Source: Lachnospiraceae bacterium
GTDB lineage: Bacteria > Bacillota > Clostridia > Lachnospirales > Lachnospiraceae
Direction: 5' to 3'
Length of the DNA stretch: 64,000 nucleotides
Assembly: GCA_015056905.1 (NCBI GenBank)
Contig: SVFI01000010.1
Coordinates: 1 to 64,000 of the forward strand
Made by a program: the position numbers and the translations under genes. The notes beneath the pieces are model-generated. The model was given only the letters and a program-made list of their open reading frames with translations. It was not told the origin of the DNA and made no database searches. Positions 54,640-63,436 of the stretch are shown here, in pieces. The first letter of the stretch is position 1, and each line of letters opens with the position of its first letter.

Positions 54640-56994
54640 ATGGAAAGACATTTAAAGAGAACGCTAAAAACAACATTAGCATCGGTCGTGCTTGCATTTG
54701 TAATGTCGATGTCATTTTGCGTGGCGGTAAAAGCGGGCCCGGCCGATGACCTCGTTTCTGTTGCAAATGCACAGGAAGGAAAAAAGGCGGCAAACTATGG
54801 ATTTACCAGCAACTGGTGCGCGTGGTTTGTGGAGTGGTGCGGAAACCAGGCGGGATTGTACAGCAAAGGAATGTTTCCGGCGAATAAGTCATATGGAAGG
54901 GTGACTGAGCTTTGTAATTGGTTTCTTGATAACAACAAGGGGACTGCATATTATGCATTGCCGGGAGAATTGCATACGAGCAAAAACTCGCAAAAAATTT
55001 CAAAAAGTAGTTTTACTCCGCGAAAAGGGGATTTGATTTGCTTTACATGGAATGGGAATTATTATGAAAGATTTGACCATATCGGTATTGTGACTGCATA
55101 CAGCAACGGGACAGTTTATTACACACACGGCAATTCGGGAAGTACCGGGAGTTACGCGACAAACTATGTAAGAGTTAACACAGCAGTATCAAGAACAAAT
55201 AGTGCCATTGCGGCTTATATCAGGCCGAATTACGGTGGTTCTCCCGCTGTAAATCAGGATCCTGTTTTTAACCTGGAAAGGATCGAAGGCGGAGCCGGTA
55301 AAGTGACGGTTGTCGGATGGTGTTTTGACCCGGACAATCCTTCTGCTTCCCTTCCGGTTCATGTGTATGTCGGAGGTTACAGTTCGACAGCAGGCGCGGA
55401 AGGCAATGGGGATATTGTAGCAAATGTCTACCGCCCGGATGTCAACGCCGCATACGGGATTACAGGAAATCATGGTTTTTCCGTAACATTTGATACAAAC
55501 AAGAGGGGGAATCAGATTGTTTCGGTTTATGCGATTAATACACCGACAGGATACAATCCGACCATCGGATATAAAACAGTCAATATCACAGAACCCTATA
55601 AGCTAACATTTAATAAAAGTTCAGTTAACGTAAATGAAAATGCAACAACCAGTCTGGTTGTCGGTTACGGCGGTGAAAACATCAACTTTATGAATGCTGT
55701 TTGGGAAGGGACGACAGACATCGCCGATGTCAGCTGGGGAGCAAACAATGGTTCGGCACAGACGCAGGAAATTGTAATTAAGGGGAAAAAGGCAGGAAGT
55801 AAAAAGCTGAAGGTACAGTTGCTCGATGCTAACCAGAAAGAAGTGTATGCAAAGAGTATTACAATAACTGTCAATCATGTTCATAACTACACGACAAAGA
55901 AAGTGACGAAACAGGCAACGTGTACGGCGAACGGAATCAGGAGTACCTATTGTGCCTGCGGAGCGGTATCGTCAGTGACGGAAACCATCCCGGCTACGGG
56001 ACACAAAGGCGGAACAGCGACATGTACAGCGAAGGCAAAGTGTACTGTTTGTAATGCAAGTTACGGAGATTATAAAGCGCACAGTTACAATACAACATGG
56101 ACCATCGATAAAAAGGCGACCTGTGAAACGGCGGGAAGTAAATCGCATCATTGCAAAAATTGCAGCGCAAAGAAAGATGTCACCATAATTGCGGCTACGG
56201 GACACAAAGGCGGAACAGCGACATGTACAGCGAAGGCAAAGTGTAGTACATGTGGAAAGTCCTATGGTGAACTTAAAGAACATAAATACGAGGACGGAAA
56301 GTGCATTACGTGCGGTGCAAAGACAGAAGCGAGTCGTGATGATGAGGATGAAGAGGATTATGATTATGATGAGGAGGAAGACGATTACGACGAAAACGAA
56401 GAGCCTGTGATGGAGGTGGAAATAGGAGATATACTTGAAGATGAGGAAACGGGTGTATCCTATGAGGTGACAGGTTTGGGAGCAACAAATACAGTTGAAT
56501 ATCTCGGCTCGATGAAGAAAGCAAAAGTAGTAAGTATTCCGAATCAGGTTAAGCTGGAAGGTGTAATATATAAAGTTACATCCATTGCGGAAGGTGCGTT
56601 TGCAAATAATAAAAAGGTGACAAAAATTGTAGTGGGCAATAATGTTGTAAAAATCGGAGCCAAAGCGTTCAGTAAGTGCAAAAATTTAAAGAATATGACA
56701 ATGGGAAGCAGTGTACAGTATATCGGAGCCAAAGCATTTTACGGGTGCAGTAAATTGACGAAGATAACGATTCCTGCAAATGTAAGCAAGATCGGGAAGG
56801 CGGCATTCTACGGATGTAGAAAACTGAAATCTATTACAATTAAAAGCAAAAATCTTACAACCACTAATGTGGGAGCAAAGGCATTTAAGTACATTTACAG
56901 CAAAGCTAATATAAGGGTTCCGGAAGATAAGAAGAGTGAATATAAGAAACTTTTACGCAAGAAAGGGGCTACAGCGAAGGTAAAGGTAAAATAA
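54640..56994 (+). CDS. Secreted CHAP-domain amidase/endopeptidase with C-terminal leucine-rich repeats
   Basis: 784 aa. A signal peptide (about 1-32) precedes a CHAP domain (about 36-195) with Cys60 in SNWCAWFVEWC and His in RFDHIGIVTAY, the catalytic pair for peptidoglycan amide bonds. A beta-sandwich of the type VVGWCFDPDNPSASLPVHVYVGG follows (about 215-315), then an Ig-like stretch. Next are Cys-rich repeats (CTANGIRSTYCACG, CTAKAKCTVC, CSTCG, about 425-565), a strongly acidic linker of Asp/Glu/Tyr (about 566-590), and LRR_5 repeats (about 640-750) like those of the 1032-aa surface protein. It is probably a cell-surface hydrolase or adhesin. AGGAGGTAAATAT precedes the ATG. Confidence 0.9.
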   Translation: MERHLKRTLKTTLASVVLAFVMSMSFCVAVKAGPADDLVSVANAQEGKKAANYGFTSNWCAWFVEWCGNQAGLYSKGMFPANKSYGRVTELCNWFLDNNKGTAYYALPGELHTSKNSQKISKSSFTPRKGDLICFTWNGNYYERFDHIGIVTAYSNGTVYYTHGNSGSTGSYATNYVRVNTAVSRTNSAIAAYIRPNYGGSPAVNQDPVFNLERIEGGAGKVTVVGWCFDPDNPSASLPVHVYVGGYSSTAGAEGNGDIVANVYRPDVNAAYGITGNHGFSVTFDTNKRGNQIVSVYAINTPTGYNPTIGYKTVNITEPYKLTFNKSSVNVNENATTSLVVGYGGENINFMNAVWEGTTDIADVSWGANNGSAQTQEIVIKGKKAGSKKLKVQLLDANQKEVYAKSITITVNHVHNYTTKKVTKQATCTANGIRSTYCACGAVSSVTETIPATGHKGGTATCTAKAKCTVCNASYGDYKAHSYNTTWTIDKKATCETAGSKSHHCKNCSAKKDVTIIAATGHKGGTATCTAKAKCSTCGKSYGELKEHKYEDGKCITCGAKTEASRDDEDEEDYDYDEEEDDYDENEEPVMEVEIGDILEDEETGVSYEVTGLGATNTVEYLGSMKKAKVVSIPNQVKLEGVIYKVTSIAEGAFANNKKVTKIVVGNNVVKIGAKAFSKCKNLKNMTMGSSVQYIGAKAFYGCSKLTKITIPANVSKIGKAAFYGCRKLKSITIKSKNLTTTNVGAKAFKYIYSKANIRVPEDKKSEYKKLLRKKGATAKVKVK
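55991..56245 (+). repeat. 54-bp perfect direct repeat inside the CHAP-LRR gene
   Basis: The 54 nt at 55991-56044 recur exactly at 56192-56245, an offset of 201 bp or 67 codons, so the frame is kept. The unit encodes the GHKGGTATCTAKAKC part of the Cys-rich repeats. Exact identity indicates a recent duplication or gene conversion. Confidence 0.9.
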
Positions 56995-57043
56995 AACTTT
57001 ACAAAACTTTAATCCTTGTGTCGGTTATTTCACAGAATTCATA

Positions 57044-57072
57044 TTGATTTTGACATTTCAAATCTATATAAT
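57044..57072 (+). promoter_or_regulatory. Promoter of ftsH
   Basis: TTGATT and a perfect TATAAT are separated by 17 bp, 39 bp before the ftsH ATG. Confidence 0.75.
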
Positions 57073-57111
57073 GATAACATGCTGTGAATAGGGCAAAAGC
57101 GAGGAGAAAAA

Positions 57112-59259
57112 ATGGAAAATCAGAATTATCAGGGACCGGGCGGAAACGGCCAGGGACCGCAAAATGGAAATAATAACAATAATAATGGAAATAACGGCAA
57201 TGGGGAACCGCCGAGACGTCAAAGTATCATGCTGTTCCTCATTGCAGCACTTATTACTCTGCTCGGAATGAGTTTCTTTATGGGCAATCTCGGGGGCTCT
57301 TCAAGTGAGGAGATCTCATACAATGCTTTCCTTGATATGGTAGAGGAAGGAAAGGTTGAGAAGGTATTAATTACACCGGACGAAATTCAGATTACACCGA
57401 AGGAAGAGAAGAAGGAGGAACCTTCACAGATTAATCCGTTCCTTCCGTATGCGCAGGATGCACCATCCAAGATGTATTATACGGGTGTTGTGGAAGATGA
57501 CAATTTGGCTTCATTTTTGAAGAAACATGGCGTGGAGTTTTCCCAAATGATACCGGATGATACGAGTTGGCTGTTGTCTATTTTGCTGACTTATGTTCTG
57601 CCGATTGTTCTTGTCTGGGTGCTTTTGAGTTTTCTGTTCCGCAAGATGGGTGGCGGTGGAGCTATGGGCGTCGGAAAGAGCAATGCCAAAGTGTATGTGC
57701 AGAAAGAGACCGGTGTGACGTTCAAGGATGTAGCCGGACAGGATGAAGCAAAGGAGTCTTTGCAGGAGGTTGTTGATTTTCTTCATAATCCGGGTAAATA
57801 TACCAAAATCGGTGCCAAGCTTCCGAAAGGGGCGCTTTTGGTAGGACCTCCGGGAACGGGTAAAACCCTTCTGGCAAAAGCGGTTGCGGGAGAGGCGAAT
57901 GTTCCGTTCTTTTCATTGGCAGGTTCCGACTTTATTGAGCTCTATGTCGGTGTCGGTGCTTCCCGTGTCAGAGATTTGTTTAAAGAGGCGACCAAAAATG
58001 CGCCGTGTATTATTTTTATCGATGAGATTGATGCGATTGGACGCAGCCGTGATTCCAAGTACGGCGGCGGTAACGAAGAGCGTGAGCAGACATTAAACCA
58101 GCTTTTGGCGGAGATGGATGGATTTGATACTTCCAAAGGTATTTTGATTCTCGGCGCAACGAACCGACCGGAAATCTTGGATAAAGCGTTGCTTCGCCCG
58201 GGACGATTTGACCGGCGTGTTATTGTGGACAAACCGGATTTGAAAGGCCGTGAGGATGTTTTAAAAGTACATTCCAAAGGCGTCAGCATGGATGAGACGG
58301 TTGACCTTCATGAGATTGCGCTTGCAACGAGCGGGGCTGTCGGTTCTGACCTTGCCAATATGATTAACGAAGCAGCGATTAATGCTGTTAAAAAGGGACG
58401 CAAAGCGGTTTGCCAGAAAGATTTGTTTGATGCGGTAGAAGTGGTTCTTGTCGGAAAAGAGAAGAAGGACCGCATTATGAGTAAGGAAGAGCGTAAGGTT
58501 GTGTCTTATCATGAGGTTGGTCATGCGCTCATCAGTGCCCTGCAGAAAAACTCCGAACCGGTACAGAAAATTACAATCGTTCCGCGTACAATGGGAGCAC
58601 TGGGATATGTTATGCATGTTCCGGAGGAAGAGAAATACCTCAATTCCGAAGCGGAACTTCACGATATGATTGTAGGTCTTCTCGGAGGTCGTGCAGCTGA
58701 GGAACTGGTGTTTGATACCGTGACAACAGGTGCATCCAATGATATTGAGAGGGCGACGAACATTGCACGTTCTATGGTGACACAGTATGGTATGAGCAAG
58801 AAATTCGGCCTTATCGGATTGGAGTCTATCGAGAGCCAGTATCTTGACAGACGTGCGGTTCTCAACTGTTCGGACGTAACTGCGTCCGCCGTGGATGAAG
58901 AAGTGATGAACATCCTCAAAAAGTGCTATAAGGAAGCTAAGAAGTTACTTCGCGACAACCGTAAACTTATGGATAAGCTTGCGGAGCACCTGATTGAAAA
59001 AGAGACGATTACCGGTAAAGAATTCATGGAAATTTACCGCAAAGAAAAAGGGCTTCCGGAGCCGGAGGAGAAGAAAGAGACCGAAACGGAAAAGGATGAA
59101 GCGACTATTGAGGAAACAGTCGTGGAGGAGAGGGTCGTTCCCGAGGAGTCAGTAAGAGAGCCGGAGGAGGAAGAGTCGGAAGAGTCAGTAAGTGAAGCGG
59201 AGGAAGTAGAGTCGGAAGAGCTGATGAGTGAGTCCGAAGGGACCGAAAAAGAATCATAA
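57112..59259 (+). CDS. ftsH: ATP-dependent zinc metalloprotease FtsH
   Basis: 715 aa. An Asn/Gly-rich N terminus precedes two membrane helices (about 38-58 and 150-175). The AAA domain has Walker A GPPGTGKT (about 244-251), Walker B IIFIDEIDAIG and the second region of homology ATNRPEILDKALLRPGRFDR. The zinc site is HEVGH (about 467-471), with the third ligand in the M41 domain GASNDIERATNIAR. FtsH degrades membrane and short-lived soluble proteins. The C terminus (about 650-715) is extremely acidic, with repeated EES/SEAE words, longer than usual. GCGAGGAGAAAA precedes the ATG. Confidence 0.96.
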   Translation: MENQNYQGPGGNGQGPQNGNNNNNNGNNGNGEPPRRQSIMLFLIAALITLLGMSFFMGNLGGSSSEEISYNAFLDMVEEGKVEKVLITPDEIQITPKEEKKEEPSQINPFLPYAQDAPSKMYYTGVVEDDNLASFLKKHGVEFSQMIPDDTSWLLSILLTYVLPIVLVWVLLSFLFRKMGGGGAMGVGKSNAKVYVQKETGVTFKDVAGQDEAKESLQEVVDFLHNPGKYTKIGAKLPKGALLVGPPGTGKTLLAKAVAGEANVPFFSLAGSDFIELYVGVGASRVRDLFKEATKNAPCIIFIDEIDAIGRSRDSKYGGGNEEREQTLNQLLAEMDGFDTSKGILILGATNRPEILDKALLRPGRFDRRVIVDKPDLKGREDVLKVHSKGVSMDETVDLHEIALATSGAVGSDLANMINEAAINAVKKGRKAVCQKDLFDAVEVVLVGKEKKDRIMSKEERKVVSYHEVGHALISALQKNSEPVQKITIVPRTMGALGYVMHVPEEEKYLNSEAELHDMIVGLLGGRAAEELVFDTVTTGASNDIERATNIARSMVTQYGMSKKFGLIGLESIESQYLDRRAVLNCSDVTASAVDEEVMNILKKCYKEAKKLLRDNRKLMDKLAEHLIEKETITGKEFMEIYRKEKGLPEPEEKKETETEKDEATIEETVVEERVVPEESVREPEEEESEESVSEAEEVESEELMSESEGTEKES

Positions 59260-59266
59260 GATGACG

Positions 59267-59312
59267 ACGGGGTATAGGAGATTGCAAACTTCTCTCCATA
59301 CCCCGTTTTTTA
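59267..59312 (+). terminator. Terminator of ftsH (first of three matched hairpins)
   Basis: ACGGGGTATAGGAGA and TCTCCATACCCCGT pair with a short loop and are followed by TTTTTT. The GGGTAT/ATACCCC ends recur in two more elements downstream. Confidence 0.88.
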
Positions 59313-59427
59313 TAGCAAAACAGCAATTTTTAATGTGAAAAGGGTATATGGTTTCCGAAAGAGTCTCTCATACCCCGGTTTGAGTAAAATCAGGGTATTT
59401 ATGGAAGAAAAAAGTCGTTGATACCCC
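59269..59427. repeat. Three 36-bp elements bounded by inverted GGGTAT/ATACCCC
   Basis: Elements are at 59269-59304, 59341-59376 and 59392-59427. In each the GGGTAT word starts exactly 28 bp before ATACCCC, while the interior differs between copies. The first is the ftsH terminator and the other two lie in the uvrC leader. They are separated by 36 and 15 bp. Confidence 0.75.
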
Positions 59428-59518
59428 ACGGGAAACTTTCATAGAGAGCGCACTTAAGAGAACGGAAATATCCATAGAAAGCCCTCAAAAAAGCAGGAAG
59501 ATCACAAGAGGATTTCTT

Positions 59519-61384
59519 ATGTTCGATATCAAAGAAGAACTGAAAAAGCTTCCGGGTAGTCCGGGCGTGTATCTGATGCGCGATGCAAAAGATACCATTA
59601 TATATGTCGGCAAGGCGATTAACTTAAATCGTCGTGTGCACTCCTATTTCAGGGAGAGTACGAAAAAGTCGCCGAAGATTCAGAAGATGGTCAGTCTGAT
59701 TGATCACTTTGAATATATATTGACGGATTCAGAGCTGGAAGCACTTGTTCTGGAGAACAATTTAATCAAAGAATATCGTCCGAAGTACAACACAATGCTC
59801 AAGGACGATAAAACTTATCCGTACATTAAAGTGACGCTCGGGGAGGAATTCCCGAGAGTCCTTTTTTCGCGTTTGATGAAAAAAGACAAATCCAAATATT
59901 TCGGGCCGTTTACAAGTGCAGGGGCGGTTAAGGATACGATAGACTTAATTTGCAAGCTTTATAGAATCCGCACATGTAATCGTCAAATGGGAAAAGAAGG
60001 ACGCGCCTGCTTAAACTATCATATGAACCAGTGTGCAGCGCCGTGTGTGGGTAATATTTCGAAAGAGGAATACGCAGAAAATGTCAAGAAAGCGCTTGAG
60101 TTTCTGAACGGAAACTATGCTTCGGTGCTGAAAGATTTGGAAGCCAAGATGCAGGAAGCTTCGGACAATATGGAGTTTGAGGAGGCCATCCGTTACAGAG
60201 ATTTGAGAAACAGTGTACTTGCAGTTGCACAGAAGCAGAAAATTACGGACGCGGGCGGCGAGGACAAAGACGTTGTCGCGCTGGCGAAAGATGAAAAAGA
60301 TGCGGTTGTGCAGGTGTTTTTTGTGCGCGACGGTAAGCTGATCGGAAGAGAACATTTTTATATGACAAATGTGTCGGATAACACAGAAAATGAAGTGCTC
60401 GAGAGCTTTATCAAACAGTTTTATGCAGGAACACCATACCTGCCAAAGACGATTATGCTCTCGTGCGAGATAGAGGAGACAGAGCTTTTGCAGGAATGGC
60501 TTTCAGGCCGGAAGGGATCCAAAGTCCGCATTACGGTTCCGAAAATCGGAAGCAAAGAAAAGCTCGTGGAGCTGGCAGGAAGAAATGCTGCGCTCATTCT
60601 CGGACAGGATAAGGAACGTATCAAGAGAGAGCAGGAGCGTACAACAGGAGCAGTTGCACAGATTGCAGAGCTGGTTGGACTCTCTGATGTACACCGTATT
60701 GAGGCGTATGATATTTCCAATATCAGCGGATTTGAGACGGTTGGTTCGATGATAGTGTATGAGGATGGAAAGCCGCGCCGAAGTGACTACCGCAAGTTTA
60801 AAATAAAGACGGTGGCAGGAAGTGACGATTACGCGAGTATGCGTGAAGTGCTTACACGTCGCTTTGAGCATGGTCTGAGTGAGAGGGAAGAAAATCTGGA
60901 AAAGGGGAAGGACGACATGTTCGGAAGCTTTACCAAGTTCCCGGATTTGCTTCTTATGGACGGAGGAAAAGGGCAGGTCAACATTGCCAAAGAGGTGCTT
61001 GATAAGCTTGGCATTGTCATTCCGGTCTGCGGAATGGTAAAGGATGACAATCACAGGACGAGAGGGTTGTACTATGAGAATGTTGAGCTTCCGATTGACA
61101 CGCATTCGGAAGGTTTTAAACTGATTACACGTATTCAGGACGAGGCGCACCGCTTTGCAATCGAGTATCACAGGTCGCTTCGCCGCAAGACGAATGTAAA
61201 GTCCGTGCTTGATGAGATTAAGGGAGTCGGTCCGGCGCGAAGAAAAGCACTTATGCGCCATTTTGATTCTATTGCCCATATCAAGGCGGCGACGGTGGAG
61301 GAGTTGTCGGAGATTCCGGAGATAAATGAAAACTGCGCAAGGGAAATTTACGCTTTTTTTCATGACACAAGTATGTTAGAATAA
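59519..61384 (+). CDS. uvrC: Excinuclease ABC subunit C
   Basis: 621 aa. The N-terminal GIY-YIG nuclease (about 12-92) shows [31 protein letters not shown]. Further on are [18 protein letters not shown] (a four-Cys group), a UVR domain (about 203-235), the RNase H-like endonuclease (about 380-540, with [25 protein letters not shown] and [12 protein letters not shown]) and a C-terminal helix-hairpin-helix pair ([14 protein letters not shown]). UvrC makes both incisions in nucleotide excision repair. AAGAGGATTTCTT precedes the ATG. Confidence 0.97.
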   Translation: MFDIKEELKKLPGSPGVYLMRDAKDTIIYVGKAINLNRRVHSYFRESTKKSPKIQKMVSLIDHFEYILTDSELEALVLENNLIKEYRPKYNTMLKDDKTYPYIKVTLGEEFPRVLFSRLMKKDKSKYFGPFTSAGAVKDTIDLICKLYRIRTCNRQMGKEGRACLNYHMNQCAAPCVGNISKEEYAENVKKALEFLNGNYASVLKDLEAKMQEASDNMEFEEAIRYRDLRNSVLAVAQKQKITDAGGEDKDVVALAKDEKDAVVQVFFVRDGKLIGREHFYMTNVSDNTENEVLESFIKQFYAGTPYLPKTIMLSCEIEETELLQEWLSGRKGSKVRITVPKIGSKEKLVELAGRNAALILGQDKERIKREQERTTGAVAQIAELVGLSDVHRIEAYDISNISGFETVGSMIVYEDGKPRRSDYRKFKIKTVAGSDDYASMREVLTRRFEHGLSEREENLEKGKDDMFGSFTKFPDLLLMDGGKGQVNIAKEVLDKLGIVIPVCGMVKDDNHRTRGLYYENVELPIDTHSEGFKLITRIQDEAHRFAIEYHRSLRRKTNVKSVLDEIKGVGPARRKALMRHFDSIAHIKAATVEELSEIPEINENCAREIYAFFHDTSMLE

Positions 61385-61424
61385 ATTGGATAGACGCGTA
61401 TTTTTTACAAAAAGGAGAGGGATT

Positions 61425-62366
61425 ATGGCAAGTATCAGTCTGAACAAGATTATTGAGAGATTTAAATTGGAAAATCTGACACCTGAGATTGACACGAAAG
61501 GTATTAAAATCAGCCAACCGGACATTAACCGCCCGGCGCTTCAGCTCGCAGGTTATTTTGAACATTATGAGGCAACACGTCTGCAGATTATCGGATTTGT
61601 AGAGTATACGTACATGAATGGACTCACACAGGAACGCAAGGAAGAGATTTTTGAGAGACTTCTCTCTAATCCGATTCCGGTGATTGTATTTTGCCGTGAA
61701 CTTCAGCCGGACCCGCTTTTCCTTAAAAAATCAGTAGAGCATGGTATTCCGCTTCTTATGACGAAGAAGGCAACTTCCGCTTTCACGGCAGAAGTGATTC
61801 GCTGGCTCAACGTACAGCTTGCACCATGTATTTCCGTACACGGCGTACTTGTCGATGTTTACGGTGAGGGTGTTCTTATTACGGGAGAGAGTGGTATCGG
61901 TAAATCCGAGGCAGCACTTGAACTTGTTAAGCGTGGTCATCGTCTTGTGACGGACGACGTTGTGGAAATTCGCAAAGTCAGTGACGATACGCTGGTTGGT
62001 TCGGCACCGGATATTACCAAGCATTTTATCGAGTTGCGCGGTATCGGAATCACGGATATCAAGACGATGTTCGGTGTATCCAGCGTTAAGGAGACAAGCC
62101 AGATTGACCTTGTGATTCACTTGGAGGACTGGAGTAAAGAAAAAGAATATGATCGCCTCGGACTTGAGGAGGAGTTTGTGGATTACCTCGGCAACAAGGT
62201 GGTTTCCCACACAATTCCGATTCGACCGGGACGTAACCTTGCGCTGATTTGTGAGACGGCGGCTGTAAATCACCGTCAGAAAAAGATGGGTTACAACGCA
62301 GCGCAGGAGCTTTACAAGAGAGTGCAGGAATCGCTTACCAAGCGCAGAGAAGAAGACGAAGCGTAA
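61425..62366 (+). CDS. hprK: HPr kinase/phosphorylase
   Basis: 313 aa from ATG 61425, with AAAGGAGAGGGATT before it. A longer frame starts at 61386 without a site. The C-terminal kinase core has Walker A GESGIGKSE (about 154-162), then RGHRLVTDDVVEIRK and the HprK signature ELRGIGITDIKTMFGVSSV. It phosphorylates Ser46 of HPr under good energy supply and so drives carbon catabolite control. The next gene encodes a glucokinase, a sensible partner in sugar metabolism. Confidence 0.96.
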   Translation: MASISLNKIIERFKLENLTPEIDTKGIKISQPDINRPALQLAGYFEHYEATRLQIIGFVEYTYMNGLTQERKEEIFERLLSNPIPVIVFCRELQPDPLFLKKSVEHGIPLLMTKKATSAFTAEVIRWLNVQLAPCISVHGVLVDVYGEGVLITGESGIGKSEAALELVKRGHRLVTDDVVEIRKVSDDTLVGSAPDITKHFIELRGIGITDIKTMFGVSSVKETSQIDLVIHLEDWSKEKEYDRLGLEEEFVDYLGNKVVSHTIPIRPGRNLALICETAAVNHRQKKMGYNAAQELYKRVQESLTKRREEDEA

Positions 62367-62394
62367 GGGAATAAACATATAAGGAGACATAAAA

Positions 62395-63330
62395 ATGAAA
62401 AAATATTGTTTTGGTGTGGATGTCGGTGGAACGACAATTAAAATGGGATTGTTTGATACGGACGGAAACGTACTTGATAAATGGGAGATTGTGACACGTA
62501 CCGAAAATAACGGGGAGAATGTACTTCCGGATATCGCAGAGGCAGTAAAAAACAAAATGGCAGAAAAGTCCATTGCGAAGGAAGATGTGGCAGGTGTCGG
62601 TGTCGGTGTTCCGGGACCGGTAGATTCCAAAGGAATCGTGCATCGCTGTGTCAACCTCGGATGGGATGAATTCAATGTAAATGAGAAGCTCGGAGCACTT
62701 GTAGATATGCCTGTTATGGCAGGAAATGATGCCAATGTGGCAGCGCTCGGCGAGATGTGGAGAGGCGGTGGACAGGGACATGAGGACCTTGTTGTCGTAA
62801 CTCTCGGAACAGGTGTCGGCGGCGGAATTATCATTAACGGAAAAATGCTCACTGGAGCAAACGGTTCCGGCGGTGAAATCGGACACATTCATGTGCAGGA
62901 CGGCGAGCCTGATACATGCGGATGCGGAAATAACGGATGCTTGGAGCAGTATGCGTCTGCAACAGGTATTGTTCGTCTTGCAAAGAGAGCTCTTGCCAAA
63001 ACTTCGCAGGCGACGGTTCTTAATGCGGACAGCGTGACAGCCAAAGATGTATGGGATGCAGTCAAAGACGGAGATGCGGTAGCAATTGAGGTAGCAGAAC
63101 AGTTCGGTAAATACCTTGGAGAAGGTCTGGCGGCCATTGCAGGTGTTGTCAATCCGGAGGCTTTCGTTATCGGTGGCGGCGTTTCCAAGGCGGGAGAAAT
63201 TCTTCTTTCCTATGTAGAAAAGAATTACAAGCCGGTTGTATTCCACGGAAGCAGAGATGTGGAGTTTACACTTGCGACACTCGGTAATGACGCAGGAATT
63301 TTCGGTGCGGCAAAACTCATTCTCGGCTAA
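62395..63330 (+). CDS. glcK: ROK family glucokinase
   Basis: 311 aa. It starts FGVDVGGTTIKMGLFDTDG (ATP-binding phosphate 1). Further on are GVGVPGPVDSKG, NDANVAALGEMWRGGG, VVTLGTGVGGGIIINGKML and the ROK zinc motif CGCGNNGCLEQYAS (about 179-192), with the His of GEIGHIHV before it. These features fit bacterial ROK glucokinases, which phosphorylate glucose with ATP. It is 28 bp after hprK, with AAGGAGACATAAAA as ribosome site. Confidence 0.94.
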   Translation: MKKYCFGVDVGGTTIKMGLFDTDGNVLDKWEIVTRTENNGENVLPDIAEAVKNKMAEKSIAKEDVAGVGVGVPGPVDSKGIVHRCVNLGWDEFNVNEKLGALVDMPVMAGNDANVAALGEMWRGGGQGHEDLVVVTLGTGVGGGIIINGKMLTGANGSGGEIGHIHVQDGEPDTCGCGNNGCLEQYASATGIVRLAKRALAKTSQATVLNADSVTAKDVWDAVKDGDAVAIEVAEQFGKYLGEGLAAIAGVVNPEAFVIGGGVSKAGEILLSYVEKNYKPVVFHGSRDVEFTLATLGNDAGIFGAAKLILG

Positions 63331-63383
63331 CAGTCGTAGCGGATGAGAAGCAGTTCGCATAAGAATAATAAAACAGAGAGATA

Positions 63384-63414
63384 AGGAAGGGCGAAAGTGT
63401 CCTTCCTTCCTTTT
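63384..63414 (+). terminator. Possible terminator after the glucokinase gene
   Basis: AGGAAGG and CCTTCCT pair around a 10-nt loop. A C-rich and T-rich tail follows. The hairpin is modest. Confidence 0.5.
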
Positions 63415-63436
63415 GAATTATAAAAGCAGGTGACAT

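Noticed and set aside
59269..59427. The three GGGTAT elements as a CRISPR array
   Set aside because: The element interiors differ while the ends match, spacers are 36 and 15 bp, and no cas genes are near. CRISPR repeats would be identical inside.
60503..61363. 286-codon minus-strand frame opposite uvrC
   Set aside because: Shadow of uvrC, whose domains are continuous across the whole interval.
61731..62888. 385-codon minus-strand frame opposite hprK and glcK
   Set aside because: It covers two clear genes and their intergenic gap on the other strand, and its Pro/Ser/Thr-rich product is typical of antisense reading.
62335..63360. 341-codon open frame on the minus strand opposite the glucokinase gene
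   Set aside because: It is the shadow of a well-supported ROK glucokinase, has no ribosome site and its product is Cys/His/Arg-rich without domain pattern.
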